From Nocardia cyriacigeorgica (GTDB lineage Bacteria; Actinomycetota; Actinomycetes; Mycobacteriales; Mycobacteriaceae), in NCBI RefSeq assembly GCF_010868145.1, contig NZ_JAAGUY010000020.1, positions 41,453 to 105,452 of the forward strand: a stretch of 64,000 nucleotides of DNA, given 5' to 3'. The translations under genes and the position numbers were made by a program. Of the stretch, positions 8,786 through 17,416 are shown piece after piece. Position 1 is the stretch's first letter. The number at the start of each line of letters is the position of its first letter. The notes beneath the pieces were generated by a model. That model searched no databases, had not been told where the DNA came from, and saw only the letters and a program-made list of their open reading frames with translations.

Positions 8786-9289
8786 TCAGCCCGACTCGGC
8801 GATGCGCTCCAGCAGCGGCGAGATCCGCGGTCCGACCAGTTCGCGCATCACCAGGGCCATATTGGTGCGCTCCACCCCGGGAATCTTCAGAATGCGGCCG
8901 GTGATGCGGTAGAGGTCGTCGGCATCGCGGGCCACGACCCGGACGGTCAGGTCGGTGGCGCCGGTCATGCCGCACACCTCGGTGACTTCGGGGACCTCCG
9001 CGAGTTCGTCGACCACGGGATCGAGTTTGTGCTGATCGACGACCACCGCGACGAACGCGGCCAGCGGATAACCGAGTGCCCGCGCCTCGACCCGGCGCTC
9101 GAAACTGGCGAGCACCCCGTTGGCCTCCCAGCGCGCCAGCCGCGCCTGCACGGTATTGCGGGACAACCCGAGTCGCGCGGCCAGCTCGACGCCGGTCGCC
9201 CTCGGGTTGTCCACCAGTTCCAGCAACAGCCGCGCGTCGGTGCCGTCAACGGCCGGATCGACGAGTTCTCGACTGGTCATACAACGCAT
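8786..9289 (-). CDS. Lrp/AsnC family transcriptional regulator
   Basis: The protein (167 residues from ATG 9289, 164 from ATG 9280; neither has a clear ribosome site) has an N-terminal helix-turn-helix (DARLLLELVDNPRATGVELAARLGLSRNTVQARL, in pieces) and a C-terminal RAM effector domain with VCGMTGATDLTVRVVARD. Lrp proteins bind small amino acids or oxoacids and form octamers on DNA. It lies about 1 kb from the 2-oxoacid dehydrogenase operon; Lrp-type BkdR proteins control bkd operons in Pseudomonas and Streptomyces, so that role is a reasonable inference here. Confidence 0.88.
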   Translation of the reverse strand: MRCMTSRELVDPAVDGTDARLLLELVDNPRATGVELAARLGLSRNTVQARLARWEANGVLASFERRVEARALGYPLAAFVAVVVDQHKLDPVVDELAEVPEVTEVCGMTGATDLTVRVVARDADDLYRITGRILKIPGVERTNMALVMRELVGPRISPLLERIAESG

Positions 9290-9359
9290 GATGGCACGTG
9301 CCGGGTATCGGGCATGGGCGATCAGTGCGCGCGGCCGCACCGCGGCGGCCATCGGAGAC

Positions 9360-9389
9360 CGGCACGGGCGGAGCGATCCGCCCGTGCCG
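9360..9389 (-). terminator. Hairpin terminator after small exported protein gene
   Basis: A perfect 13-base-pair stem (9360-9372 with 9377-9389) with a GCGA tetraloop follows the stop of the small gene at 9406 in its direction of transcription. It separates that gene from the Lrp gene on the same strand. Confidence 0.7.
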
Positions 9390-9405
9390 TCGACTCGGGC
9401 CGGGC

Positions 9406-9627
9406 TCAGTAGGGGCAGGTGATCGACGAGCCGCACATCAGGCGCTCGATCAGCGAGATCACTGCGCTACCCGACGACGTCCCGCCCGGTGCGGGCTCAC
9501 CAGGGGCCACGACCGGGGTGACCTCCGGCGTGACGGCGAGCGGTTCGGCGAGTGCCGGACCCGCGGTGAGGACTGTCCCGACAGCCAGTGCCGCGATGCC
9601 TGCGCCGAGCAGCTTGGTGAACGACAT
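9406..9627 (-). CDS. Small exported protein, 73 residues
   Basis: A 73-residue protein with a clear Sec signal peptide: MSFTKLLGAGIAALAVGTVL then TAGPALA, with cleavage expected at ALA-EP near residue 27. The mature part is short, proline-rich and ends in CGSSITCPY, with two cysteines that could form a disulfide outside the cell. The ATG at 9627 has AAAGGA eight bases upstream. No family is recognised; similar tiny secreted proteins are common in Nocardia. The frame upstream remains open back to a stop codon discussed in the next feature. Confidence 0.65.
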   Translation of the reverse strand: MSFTKLLGAGIAALAVGTVLTAGPALAEPLAVTPEVTPVVAPGEPAPGGTSSGSAVISLIERLMCGSSITCPY

Positions 9628-9873
9628 GATGAATCCTTTGTTCGGTGATGGTGGAGTCATCGCCAGAGCCGGCATCTCGACGGCGATGTGGACGGAACCG
9701 GAGCCGATACCGGTGCCGACGTCGACCACTTCCCTGGTCGGAGTCGATACGCTCGGCGGGAAGACCGAGGACACCGGTGGTGCGGACTGCGATACCTCGG
9801 GCTACGCGATAGCGGCGGGTGGCGCCACAGCGCGGAGCAGCGATCGCGATGCTCGGCGCGTGATTCGAGACAT
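9628..9873 (-). pseudogene. Possible stop-interrupted exported reading frame upstream of the small gene
   Basis: From ATG 9873 (AAAGG ten bases upstream) the minus strand encodes MSRITRRASRSLLRAVAPP and AAIA, then a TAG at 9802-9804. The same frame then stays open (PEVSQSAPPVSS, then a Pro/Ser/Val-rich stretch) straight into the small exported protein at 9627. It reads like a basic signal sequence cut by one amber codon. It could be a decayed gene, a leader peptide or chance; the frame coincidence is what I see, decay is inference. Confidence 0.25.
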
Positions 9874-10228
9874 CTCGAATGTGCCTTTCTGCTAACAGGT
9901 TTGGTCCGCCCGCGCGGCCCACGGAGACTATCGCGGCGCCACCCGGGCCGTTACAGACGAATCGCGCGGCACGAGGGAAGCGAATTCCGCGGTCGGCACA
10001 GGAGCTGGTATTACCTGCTCGGCAAACTATGTGACGTGACTCGGGCCTGGCCCCCGCAGCATCGGCACACCGAGGCGATGACCTGTCACAACGTGCAATA
10101 TGAATCTCCGGCTAGGGGGGAAATCGAGCACTCTGCTCAGTTTCGTGTCGATCGCTTGCGCACATCGTTTAATCGTGGATGCTGTGTGGTACAGGACACA
10201 ATCCTGGCGCGCTGACCTCGAGGAGGCG
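9874..10228. other. Intergenic region upstream of 2-oxoacid dehydrogenase operon
   Basis: No gene is supported in these 355 bases. The part nearest the operon is less G+C-rich and should hold its promoter. An imperfect palindrome TGTGT-N8-ACACA at 10183-10200 and a small CAGGA-CACAA-TCCTG hairpin just after it are the only symmetric elements I see; the first is a candidate regulator site. A strong GAGGAGG ribosome site lies at 10218-10224. Confidence 0.4.
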
Positions 10229-11335
10229 ATGAAGGAGATGCTCGGCAAACCCAGCTATCCGGTGCAACTGATCCAGCCCGACGGCCGTCGCGTTCTCGAT
10301 CGGGAACACGCCGCCGTGGTCGCCGATATCGGCCCCGATGAACTGCGGGACCTGTACGAAGACCTGGTGGTGACCCGCAGGATCGACACCGAGGCCACCG
10401 CATTGCAGCGTCAGGGCCAGCTCGGGCTGTGGGCTCCCTTGCTGGGCCAGGAGGCCGCCCAGGTGGGCTCGGCGCGCGCCCTGCATCCCGACGACTACGT
10501 GTTCTGTAGCTACCGGGAGGCCGCGGTCGCCTATTGCCGCGGCGTCGACCCGGCCGAACTGACCCGGATGTGGCGCGGTGTTGCTCATTCGTGCTGGGAT
10601 CCAGATGTCATCAATATGACCAATCCGGCCATCGTCGTCGGCGCACAAGGCCTGCATGCCACCGGATACGCCTTCGCCGCGCATCTGGAAGGTGCGGATA
10701 TCGCCACCATCGCCTATTTCGGTGACGGTGCGACCAGCCAGGGCGATATCGCCGAGGCGCTCGGGTTCGCGGCGAGCTGGAGCGCGCCGGTGGTGTTCTT
10801 CTGCCAGAACAATCACTGGGCGATCAGCGAACCGGTCCGCTTGCAGAGCGCCACGCCCATCGCGCAGCGCGCCCTCGGCTACGGCATCCCCTCGGTCCAG
10901 GTCGACGGCAACGATGTGCTCGGGGTGCTTTCTGTCACCAGGCAGGCGCTGGCAAGGGCACACGCCGGCGGCGGCCCATCGTTTATCGAGGCGATCACCT
11001 ACCGCATGGGTCCGCACACCACCGCCGACGACCCGACGCGCTACCGGTCCGCCGCCGAAACCGAGGAATGGAAGAAGCGCGACCCCATCGACCGGGTGCA
11101 CCGGCTGCTCGAACGCGAGAACCTGCTGAACGCACAGTTCGAGCAGCGGGTCCGCGCCAGGGCCGACGAGGTCGCCGCTGTGGTCCGTAGTGCCACCATC
11201 GACATGGCCGATCCCGCGCCGATGGAGCTGTTCGACCACGTCTACAGCACCGAGCATCCGCTGATCGCCGCACAACGGCGTGAATACGCGGAGTATCTGG
11301 CAGCCGATGCGCCAACGGAAGGAGTTCCGTCATGA
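10229..11335 (+). CDS. bkdA: 2-oxoacid dehydrogenase E1 component, alpha subunit
   Basis: The 368-residue protein is the thiamine-diphosphate-dependent E1alpha of a pyruvate/branched-chain oxoacid dehydrogenase complex. Visible are RRIDTEATALQRQGQLGLWA, the thiamine-binding block with GDGATSQGD at about 169-177 and the FFCQNNHWAIS segment at about 190-200, and the RMGPHTTADDPTRYR loop. It decarboxylates the oxoacid together with E1beta. ATG 10229 follows a GAGGAGG ribosome site and is preferred over the longer open frame. The operon is E1alpha-E1beta-E2 without E3. Length and the QNNHWAIS/TTADDPTRY features favour the branched-chain class over pyruvate. Confidence 0.9.
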   Translation: MKEMLGKPSYPVQLIQPDGRRVLDREHAAVVADIGPDELRDLYEDLVVTRRIDTEATALQRQGQLGLWAPLLGQEAAQVGSARALHPDDYVFCSYREAAVAYCRGVDPAELTRMWRGVAHSCWDPDVINMTNPAIVVGAQGLHATGYAFAAHLEGADIATIAYFGDGATSQGDIAEALGFAASWSAPVVFFCQNNHWAISEPVRLQSATPIAQRALGYGIPSVQVDGNDVLGVLSVTRQALARAHAGGGPSFIEAITYRMGPHTTADDPTRYRSAAETEEWKKRDPIDRVHRLLERENLLNAQFEQRVRARADEVAAVVRSATIDMADPAPMELFDHVYSTEHPLIAAQRREYAEYLAADAPTEGVPS

Positions 11336-12306
11336 TCACCACCTTCGCCGCCGCACTCAATTCCGGGCTGCGCCGGGCGCTGGAGGACGACCCGAAGGTG
11401 CTGCTCATGGGCGAGGACATCGGCCGTCTCGGTGGTGTGTTCCGGGTGACCGACACGTTGCAGAAGGACTTCGGTAACAATCGCGTCATAGATGCGCCGC
11501 TGGCCGAATCCGGCATCATCGGTACGGCTTTCGGTATGGCGCTGCGCGGATTCCGTCCGGTGTGTGAGATCCAGTTCGACGGATTCGTCTATCCCGCCTT
11601 CGACCAGATCGTTTCCCAGGTGGCCAAGATCCACTACCGCACGCAGGGAAAGGTGAAGGCGCCCATCACCATTCGCATCCCGTTCGGCGGCGGCATCGGC
11701 TCGGTGGAGCATCATTCCGAATCGCCGGAGGCGTATTTCGCGCATACCGCCGGACTCCGGGTGATGACGCCGAGTAATCCAGCCGACGCCTTCGTTATGA
11801 TCCGGCAGGCGATAGCGCTGGATGATCCGGTGATCTTCTTCGAACCAAAGCGCCGCTACTGGGACAAGGCCGACGTCGACTTCGAGGCGCAGGCCCCGCT
11901 ACCGCCCGATCGCGCCCGGGTCTGCCTCGACGGCGTCGACGCCACCGTCGTCGCATACGGCGGTACGGTCGCGACCGCGCTTGCCGCCGCGAAAATCGCT
12001 GCCGAGGAGGGGCATTCGCTCGAGGTCATCGATCTGCGCAGCCTCTCGCCCATCGACTTCGACACCGTGGCGGAGTCGGTGGCCAAAACAGGCAGGCTGG
12101 TGGTGGTCCACGAGGCGCCGGTTTTCGCCGGGCTCGGCGCCGAAATCGCCGCCCGCATCACCGAACGCTGCTTCTATCACCTGGAGGCGCCGGTACTGCG
12201 CGTTGGCGGCTTCGACATCCCCTACCCCCCGGCTAAGCTCGAAAAGCACCACCTGCCCGATCCGGACCGTATTCTCGCGGCGATCGACCGTTCATTGGCC
12301 GCCTGA
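11332..12306 (+). CDS. bkdB: 2-oxoacid dehydrogenase E1 component, beta subunit
   Basis: The 324-residue protein is E1beta, which completes the alpha2beta2 active site: MGEDIGRLGGVFRVTD (residues 24-39), ESGIIGTAFGMALRGFRP, and the ion-binding PFGGGIGSVEHHSESPE. The C-terminal transketolase-like half contains DLRSLSPIDFDTV. Its ATG overlaps the E1alpha stop (ATGA at 11332-11335), indicating coupled translation and the expected one-to-one stoichiometry. Confidence 0.93.
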   Translation: MITTFAAALNSGLRRALEDDPKVLLMGEDIGRLGGVFRVTDTLQKDFGNNRVIDAPLAESGIIGTAFGMALRGFRPVCEIQFDGFVYPAFDQIVSQVAKIHYRTQGKVKAPITIRIPFGGGIGSVEHHSESPEAYFAHTAGLRVMTPSNPADAFVMIRQAIALDDPVIFFEPKRRYWDKADVDFEAQAPLPPDRARVCLDGVDATVVAYGGTVATALAAAKIAAEEGHSLEVIDLRSLSPIDFDTVAESVAKTGRLVVVHEAPVFAGLGAEIAARITERCFYHLEAPVLRVGGFDIPYPPAKLEKHHLPDPDRILAAIDRSLAA

Positions 12307-12326
12307 CCCAGAGCCGAGGTGCCTTC

Positions 12327-13715
12327 GTGGATGACCCGCGTGCCGACGTCCCGAATCACGTGCTGGAATTCCGGCTGCCGGATCTGGGGGAGGGCCTCAC
12401 CGACGCCGAACTGCAGTCCTGGTCGGTAGCCGTCGGCGACACCGTCGAGCTGAACCAGACCATCGCCGAGGTGGAAACCGCCAAGGCAGTGGTGGCATTG
12501 CCATCACCGTTCGCGGGCACAGTGGTCGAACTGCTGGCCGAGCCGGGGCAGACCGTGCCGGTCGGCGCGCCGCTGATTCGTGTGCGCACCACCGCACCCG
12601 CTATGCCCGAGGCGCCCTCGATCGCGGAATCGTCCGAGCCGCCTGCGCCCGAACGTAAGTCGGTGCTCGTCGGGTACGGCCCGGAAGACGAGGCTGTATC
12701 GCGACGTCGTCGGCCCGCCGCGAAAAGCGCACAGCGGCAGGCGGAGTCGGGCAACGGGACTCACGTTCCGAACGCAACCGCGTCCCCTGGCGCTCGCGCC
12801 GCCGCGACACCCGGTGCCAGGAAGCTGGCCGGAGAGCTGGGCATCGACCTGTGGTACGTGGCGGGATCCGGTCCGGAGGGTGCCGTCACCGTCGAGGATG
12901 TGCGCTCGGCGGTGCCGGTCTCACCACCCCGGATCCGCGCCGTCGCACCTGCCGCGGCCGAATCCGAGGCGCAGCCCGAGGCCGGTACGGAATCCGGTGT
13001 CGTGCGCCCACCCGCGCGCGAGGAGCGCACCCCGATCACCGGAATCCGCAAACGCACCGCGGCCGCCATGGTTGCCAGCGCGCGCACCATTCCGCAGGCA
13101 GGCGCGTCGATCACCGTGGACTGCACGGCGTCGATGGAACTGCTCGACCACCTGCGCACCACCGCGTCCTTCACCGGGCTGACGCTGACCCCGCTGGCCT
13201 TGGTCGCCAAATCGGTGCTGGCCGCGCTCGCGGAATTCCCCGGGATGAACGCGTACTGGGATGAAGCCAACCAGGAGATCGTCACCAAGCACTACGTCAA
13301 TCTCGGAATCGCCGTGGCCACCGAACGCGGGCTGCTGGTGCCCAACATCAAGGACGCGCACGCGTTGAGTCTGCGTGATCTGTGCCGCGATATCGGCTGG
13401 CTGGTCGATGTGGCCCGCACCGGGAACGCCGCACCCACCGATCTGCGCGGTGGCACGTTCACCATCTCCAATGTCGGCGTCTTCGGAGTCGACACGGGGA
13501 TGCCGCTGGTCAACCCCGGTGAGGCCGCGATCATGTGCCTCGGCGCGATCAGCAGACGCCCCTGGGTCGTGCGCGACGAACTCGCCATCCGCTGGGTCAC
13601 CACCCTCACCCTCAGCTTCGATCATCGCATGATCGACGGCGAACAGGCCGCCCGTTTCCTGGCGACGGTTGGCAGCCTGATCGAGGATCCGATCACCTTG
13701 CTCAGCCGTCTCTAG
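12327..13715 (+). CDS. bkdC: 2-oxoacid dehydrogenase E2, dihydrolipoamide acyltransferase
   Basis: The 462-residue protein forms the core of the complex. Domains in order: one lipoyl domain (about 12-90) with the lipoylated lysine K53 in VETAKAVV; an Ala/Pro linker; an E3/E1-binding domain (about 150-190: ATPGARKLAGELGIDL); a second linker; and the catalytic domain (about 235-460) with SFDHRMIDG carrying the active-site His near 434. A single lipoyl domain fits a branched-chain-type E2. The GTG start is 20 bases after E1beta. Its last four bases overlap the end of the convergent benE-like gene. Confidence 0.92.
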   Translation: MDDPRADVPNHVLEFRLPDLGEGLTDAELQSWSVAVGDTVELNQTIAEVETAKAVVALPSPFAGTVVELLAEPGQTVPVGAPLIRVRTTAPAMPEAPSIAESSEPPAPERKSVLVGYGPEDEAVSRRRRPAAKSAQRQAESGNGTHVPNATASPGARAAATPGARKLAGELGIDLWYVAGSGPEGAVTVEDVRSAVPVSPPRIRAVAPAAAESEAQPEAGTESGVVRPPAREERTPITGIRKRTAAAMVASARTIPQAGASITVDCTASMELLDHLRTTASFTGLTLTPLALVAKSVLAALAEFPGMNAYWDEANQEIVTKHYVNLGIAVATERGLLVPNIKDAHALSLRDLCRDIGWLVDVARTGNAAPTDLRGGTFTISNVGVFGVDTGMPLVNPGEAAIMCLGAISRRPWVVRDELAIRWVTTLTLSFDHRMIDGEQAARFLATVGSLIEDPITLLSRL

Positions 13716-14959
13716 CCCGCGGCCCGGCTCCGCAACGCCTGCCGCACGACCAGCCCTGCCACCACGGCCCAGAAGGCGGCTCCGATTCCGAGGAATCCGA
13801 TGCCGGCCGCGGCGACGAGGAATGTGACCACACCTGCTTCGCGATGCTGTTCCGAGGCCAGCGCCCCCGCGAGGACCGCGGCCAGAGTGGGCAGCAACGC
13901 GAGGCCCGCAACGGTTTCCAGCGTTCCCGCGGGCGCTGCGGCGATCACAGCGACCAGCGCGGCCGAGCCGAGTCCGAGCAACAGATAGCACACGCCCGCC
14001 GTACATCCGGCGATCCAGCGACGTTCGGGGTCCGGATGTGCGGTGGGCGCGGCCGATAACGCGGTACTGATGGCCGCCAGATTGATCGCGTGGCCGCCGG
14101 CCGGAGCACCGGCAATCGTGCCGATCCCGGTGACGGCCATCGCGGCCCGCCACGGTGCTCGATAGCCGAAGGAACGCAGCACGGCCGCGCCCGGAATGTT
14201 CTGCGAGGCCATCGTGACGAAATAGAGCGGGACCGCGATGCTGATCATCGCCTGCCAGCTCCACTGCGGCAGGACCAGCGCGACCGTCGGGATCATCGCG
14301 GCGGTGTCGAGATGTTTGTGCCCGGCCACGATGCCGACTCCCACACCGGCCGCGGCCGCACCGAAAGCGGCGATCACCGCCCAGCGTGCGGCGATTCGAC
14401 GCATGATCAACCACACCAGGATGACCGGCACCACCACAGCGGGACTCGTCTGCAGCGCGCGCACCGGCGCCAGACACACCGGCACCAGGACACCGGCAAG
14501 CATGGCCTGGGCGATCTCCACCGGGATCGCCGTCACCAGGTCGGCGAGCCGCCGCGACAGTCCGGTGCACACGATGAGCACCCCCGTGATCACGAACGCG
14601 CCGATGGCCGCGGCCCAGCCACCGGAGACCAGTCCAGCGCCCGCGAGCAGCGCCGAGCCGGGGGTGGACCAGGCCACGATGATCGGCATCCGGTACCGAT
14701 AGCTCAGCACGATCATGCCGATGGCCTGGGTCACGCACAGCGCGAGCAACCCGGACGCGGCCTGCGCTGTGGACGCGCCGACCGCCGTGAGTCCGCTGAG
14801 CACCACCGCGAACGTGCTGGTGAAACCCACCAGCGCGGTGATCACGCCCGCGCCGATCGGCTGCGCGATATCGCGTGCGCCCTGGTCGGCGGTGGGGATG
14901 GCGGCGGCGGGCGGCGAATTCGACGACATTGGGGCGATTGTGCGCTGGTCAGGACGCAT
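13712..14959 (-). CDS. Benzoate/H+ symporter BenE family transporter
   Basis: The 415-residue membrane protein has about twelve hydrophobic segments and BenE-family motifs: GFTSTFAVVLSGLTAVGAS, VAWSTPGSALLA and GTIAGAPAGGHAINLAAI. Family members import aromatic acids with protons. No aromatic-degradation genes are adjacent, so the substrate is open. ATG 14959 is used; ATG 14929 is possible, neither with a good ribosome site. Its stop shares CTAG with the end of the E2 gene, a four-base convergent overlap with no terminator. Confidence 0.87.
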   Translation of the reverse strand: MRPDQRTIAPMSSNSPPAAAIPTADQGARDIAQPIGAGVITALVGFTSTFAVVLSGLTAVGASTAQAASGLLALCVTQAIGMIVLSYRYRMPIIVAWSTPGSALLAGAGLVSGGWAAAIGAFVITGVLIVCTGLSRRLADLVTAIPVEIAQAMLAGVLVPVCLAPVRALQTSPAVVVPVILVWLIMRRIAARWAVIAAFGAAAAGVGVGIVAGHKHLDTAAMIPTVALVLPQWSWQAMISIAVPLYFVTMASQNIPGAAVLRSFGYRAPWRAAMAVTGIGTIAGAPAGGHAINLAAISTALSAAPTAHPDPERRWIAGCTAGVCYLLLGLGSAALVAVIAAAPAGTLETVAGLALLPTLAAVLAGALASEQHREAGVVTFLVAAAGIGFLGIGAAFWAVVAGLVVRQALRSRAAG

Positions 14960-15117
14960 TGTCCCGATCCAGTCGGGCGGAACTGGCCTGAATCCGGCGT
15001 GGCCGACCGCTCTTCGGACCGCATGGCGGCTTTGCCCGGTCCGGGGACGGGATCGCGCCCGGATGCGTAGGGTAGGGGAGACGGGCTCGAGGATGCGGAT
15101 CTCAACGAGGAGCTGGA

Positions 15118-15933
15118 GTGCGGCCGGTACTCATTTCGGCGGATGAACTGCGGGAAGCGTTGTCGGACAATCGGGTACGGCTACTCGATGTGCGGTGGGC
15201 GCTCGGCGACCCGGATGGGCCGCAGCACTATCTTGACGGGCATATCCCCGGCGCGATCTTCGTCGACCTGGAGACCGAACTCGCGGCGCCACCTTCACCC
15301 GCACGCGGACGGCATCCGCTGCCCGAGATCGGGCAGCTGGAGAAATGCGCGCGCAGCTGGGGCGTGTGCGCGGGTGACACGGTGGTCGTCTACGACGCGA
15401 CCGGCGGGATGGCCGCCGCCCGCGCCTGGTGGCTGCTGCGTTGGGCTGGCATCGCGGATGTGCGGATTCTGGACGGCGGCCTGCCCGCATGGATCGCCAC
15501 CGGTGGTGTGCCTGCTACCGGCGCCGAGCCCGACCCCGCCGCAGGCGATGTCGAGCTGAGCCCGGATCATCTGCCCGTCATCGATGCCGACGCGGCCGCC
15601 CGCTGGCCGGGCGCGCTGCTCGACGCGCGGGCAGGCGAACGCTTCCGCGGCGAACAAGAACCGATCGACCCACGTGCAGGCCACATCCCGGGCGCGATCA
15701 GCGCGCCGACCGCCGAGAACCTCACCGCCGACGGACTCTTCCGCCCAGCCGCCGAACTGCGCGGACGCTTCGCCGACTGCGGTGGCCCGGTCGCGGTCTA
15801 CTGCGGTTCCGGAGTCACCGCCGCCCACCAGATCGCGGCTCTCGCTGTGGCAGGCATCGATGCCGCCCTGTACCCGGGCTCCTGGTCCCAATGGTCCAAT
15901 GACCCGAAACGTGCTGTAGCCACCGGCGCGTGA
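15118..15933 (+). CDS. Sulfurtransferase (rhodanese, two domains)
   Basis: The 271-residue protein has two rhodanese domains. The N-terminal one (about 5-125) has HIPGAIFVDLETEL and the inactive-loop YDATGGMAAARAWW without cysteine. The C-terminal one (about 150-265) carries the active Cys229 in YCGSGVTAAH. The loop CGSGVTA is typical of 3-mercaptopyruvate sulfurtransferases, whereas thiosulfate enzymes have CRKGVTA-like loops. It transfers sulfane sulfur to cyanide or thiols. GTG 15118 is preceded by GAGGAG. Its stop is three bases from the stop of the convergent membrane protein gene. Confidence 0.88.
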   Translation: MRPVLISADELREALSDNRVRLLDVRWALGDPDGPQHYLDGHIPGAIFVDLETELAAPPSPARGRHPLPEIGQLEKCARSWGVCAGDTVVVYDATGGMAAARAWWLLRWAGIADVRILDGGLPAWIATGGVPATGAEPDPAAGDVELSPDHLPVIDADAAARWPGALLDARAGERFRGEQEPIDPRAGHIPGAISAPTAENLTADGLFRPAAELRGRFADCGGPVAVYCGSGVTAAHQIAALAVAGIDAALYPGSWSQWSNDPKRAVATGA

Positions 15934-15936
15934 GCA

Positions 15937-16308
15937 TTACGCCCATACGGCGAAGATCACCGCAGCCACTGCCAGCGCGATCAGCGCGACAACGTCGATC
16001 TGTGCCACGCGGCGGATGCGTGGGTTCGCGTCGCGTGCGCCGAATGCGAACACGATGAACGTCGCCATGCTGACGGCACCCGCGATCATCGCGGGGACCC
16101 TCAGTTCCTCGACGAACGCGCCCGCGAGCATGGCTGCCCCGACCAGTACGAGCAGCACCGCCCGATGTCGCAGCAACACCGTCAGGTCCTGATTCGCGGG
16201 ATCCACTCCATAAGCGGCCCGCGCCTGCGCCGCCGACAACGCCACCACACCCGGTGCGAGATGAACCAGCCCCACCGCGATCAGCAAGACCTGCGCAAAG
16301 AACTCCAC
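15937..16308 (-). CDS. Small membrane protein, function unknown
   Basis: A 123-residue protein with four predicted membrane helices: LLIAVGLVHLAPGVVAL, VLLVLVGAAMLAGAFV, AMIAGAVSMATFIVFAFGA and VVALIALAVAAVIFAVWA. Soluble loops are short. The GTG at 16308 is preceded by GGGAGGAG, which decides the start over an open upstream frame. Similar mycobacterial proteins are of unknown function, so I give none. It probably forms a single transcription unit. Confidence 0.75.
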   Translation of the reverse strand: MEFFAQVLLIAVGLVHLAPGVVALSAAQARAAYGVDPANQDLTVLLRHRAVLLVLVGAAMLAGAFVEELRVPAMIAGAVSMATFIVFAFGARDANPRIRRVAQIDVVALIALAVAAVIFAVWA

Positions 16309-16495
16309 GGATGTCTCCTCCCTGCCCGGTGCTGCCTGGAGGGCGCTGCACCGATCGCTGAGGTAGATCATGACTGCCCTGCCGCGTCGCCGCTTCCAGA
16401 AACCGGCTGTCATCGGACGGCCGCAACCCGGACGTCGAAGTCGTGTCGCCGCTGCCGATTCGTCGCGGGTACACGGGATCTCGTGCCTCGACGTG

Positions 16496-16510
16496 GTGTG
16501 TCGGACACAC
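16496..16510. promoter_or_regulatory. Perfect 15-base palindrome, candidate operator
   Basis: GTGTGTC-G-GACACAC is perfectly symmetric and lies in the 256-base gap upstream of the small membrane protein gene and just past the end of the HNH lipoprotein gene. It resembles a regulator site, but it is about 190 bases from the nearest start codon, so its target is uncertain. Confidence 0.35.
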
Positions 16511-16564
16511 GGCTGGCACGGCACAAGCGGTATCTATGAGCAGGCCGAAGCCACGGGTGCGTCG

Positions 16565-17353
16565 TTAGGGGCAGGTCCCGGCGATCGTCCGCATTGCGGC
16601 ATGGTCACCGACGGTGACCGGCAGGTCGTAGCGCAGGGCCACAGCCAGGTATTTGGCTGCGTAGAAGCAGTGGCCGGGCCGTGACGGCGGCAGCCATTCA
16701 GCGGGTGTGCTGTCGCCCTTGGCCTGATTGGCGGCACGGGTGGTGGCCTGCAGGTTGTAGTCGATGTCATTGGCGAAGCGGACCCGGCGCTGGAGCGGCC
16801 AGGCGGCGGCGCCGAGATCCCAGGCGGCGGCCAGCGGGTACACGTGATCGATCGGGACGTTGCTCGCATCGGATTTGGCGAAGGTGACGCTGGTGCCGGT
16901 GTACGGATCGGCCAGCACCCCGGAGATCACCACGCAGTCGCGGGTCCCGGGCCGATAAGCGGGGCCGGTGAGTTGGCGGGCGAGCACATTGTTTCGGGTG
17001 TCGCAGCCGTCGTGTCCGCCGGCGCCCTCGTAATCATCGGACCATGCGGGACCGAAGACACAGCCCTCACCCTCCCGGCAGCCACGTTCGTAGCCACCGG
17101 GATGTGGGCGAACCTCGACCACACGCACCGTCGCGAGCAGGCGCTCTACTTCTGCGCGGCCTGGACTGCCCGGTGCGGGCTTCGCCGGCTGCGCGCATCC
17201 GTTGAGCAGGCACGCCGCGGCGGCCAGCACCGCGACGACCGGCGCCACGATGCGTCGCGTCGGTCTCTGCTGCGCAGAGCATCCACGAGACGTGGATCGC
17301 CCCGTGACTATTGCTCTGGTCGGCGAGGTCAGCCGTCGAATTCCCACCCGCAT
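16565..17353 (-). CDS. Secreted HNH endonuclease family lipoprotein
   Basis: The 262-residue protein has a basic N-terminus, a hydrophobic stretch VAPVVAVLAAAACLLNGC with a lipobox cysteine, and a C-terminal DUF1524/HNH-type nuclease domain: IDHVYPLAAAWDLGAAAW, FANDIDYNLQATTRAANQ and KGDSTPAEWLPP. In this family the DH pair and the Asn/Lys of the later motif form the metal nuclease site. Such actinobacterial proteins are exported and may degrade extracellular DNA. ATG 17353 is chosen; the n-region is long and a later start is possible. The protein is cysteine-rich before the nuclease motif (CREGEGC, DGCDTR, RDCVV). Confidence 0.85.
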   Translation of the reverse strand: MRVGIRRLTSPTRAIVTGRSTSRGCSAQQRPTRRIVAPVVAVLAAAACLLNGCAQPAKPAPGSPGRAEVERLLATVRVVEVRPHPGGYERGCREGEGCVFGPAWSDDYEGAGGHDGCDTRNNVLARQLTGPAYRPGTRDCVVISGVLADPYTGTSVTFAKSDASNVPIDHVYPLAAAWDLGAAAWPLQRRVRFANDIDYNLQATTRAANQAKGDSTPAEWLPPSRPGHCFYAAKYLAVALRYDLPVTVGDHAAMRTIAGTCP

Positions 17354-17416
17354 GAACAAGGTGTACCGGCACCCACCGACAGGTGACGGCATTCGATGCG
17401 GGTTTCGAGGAGGGAT

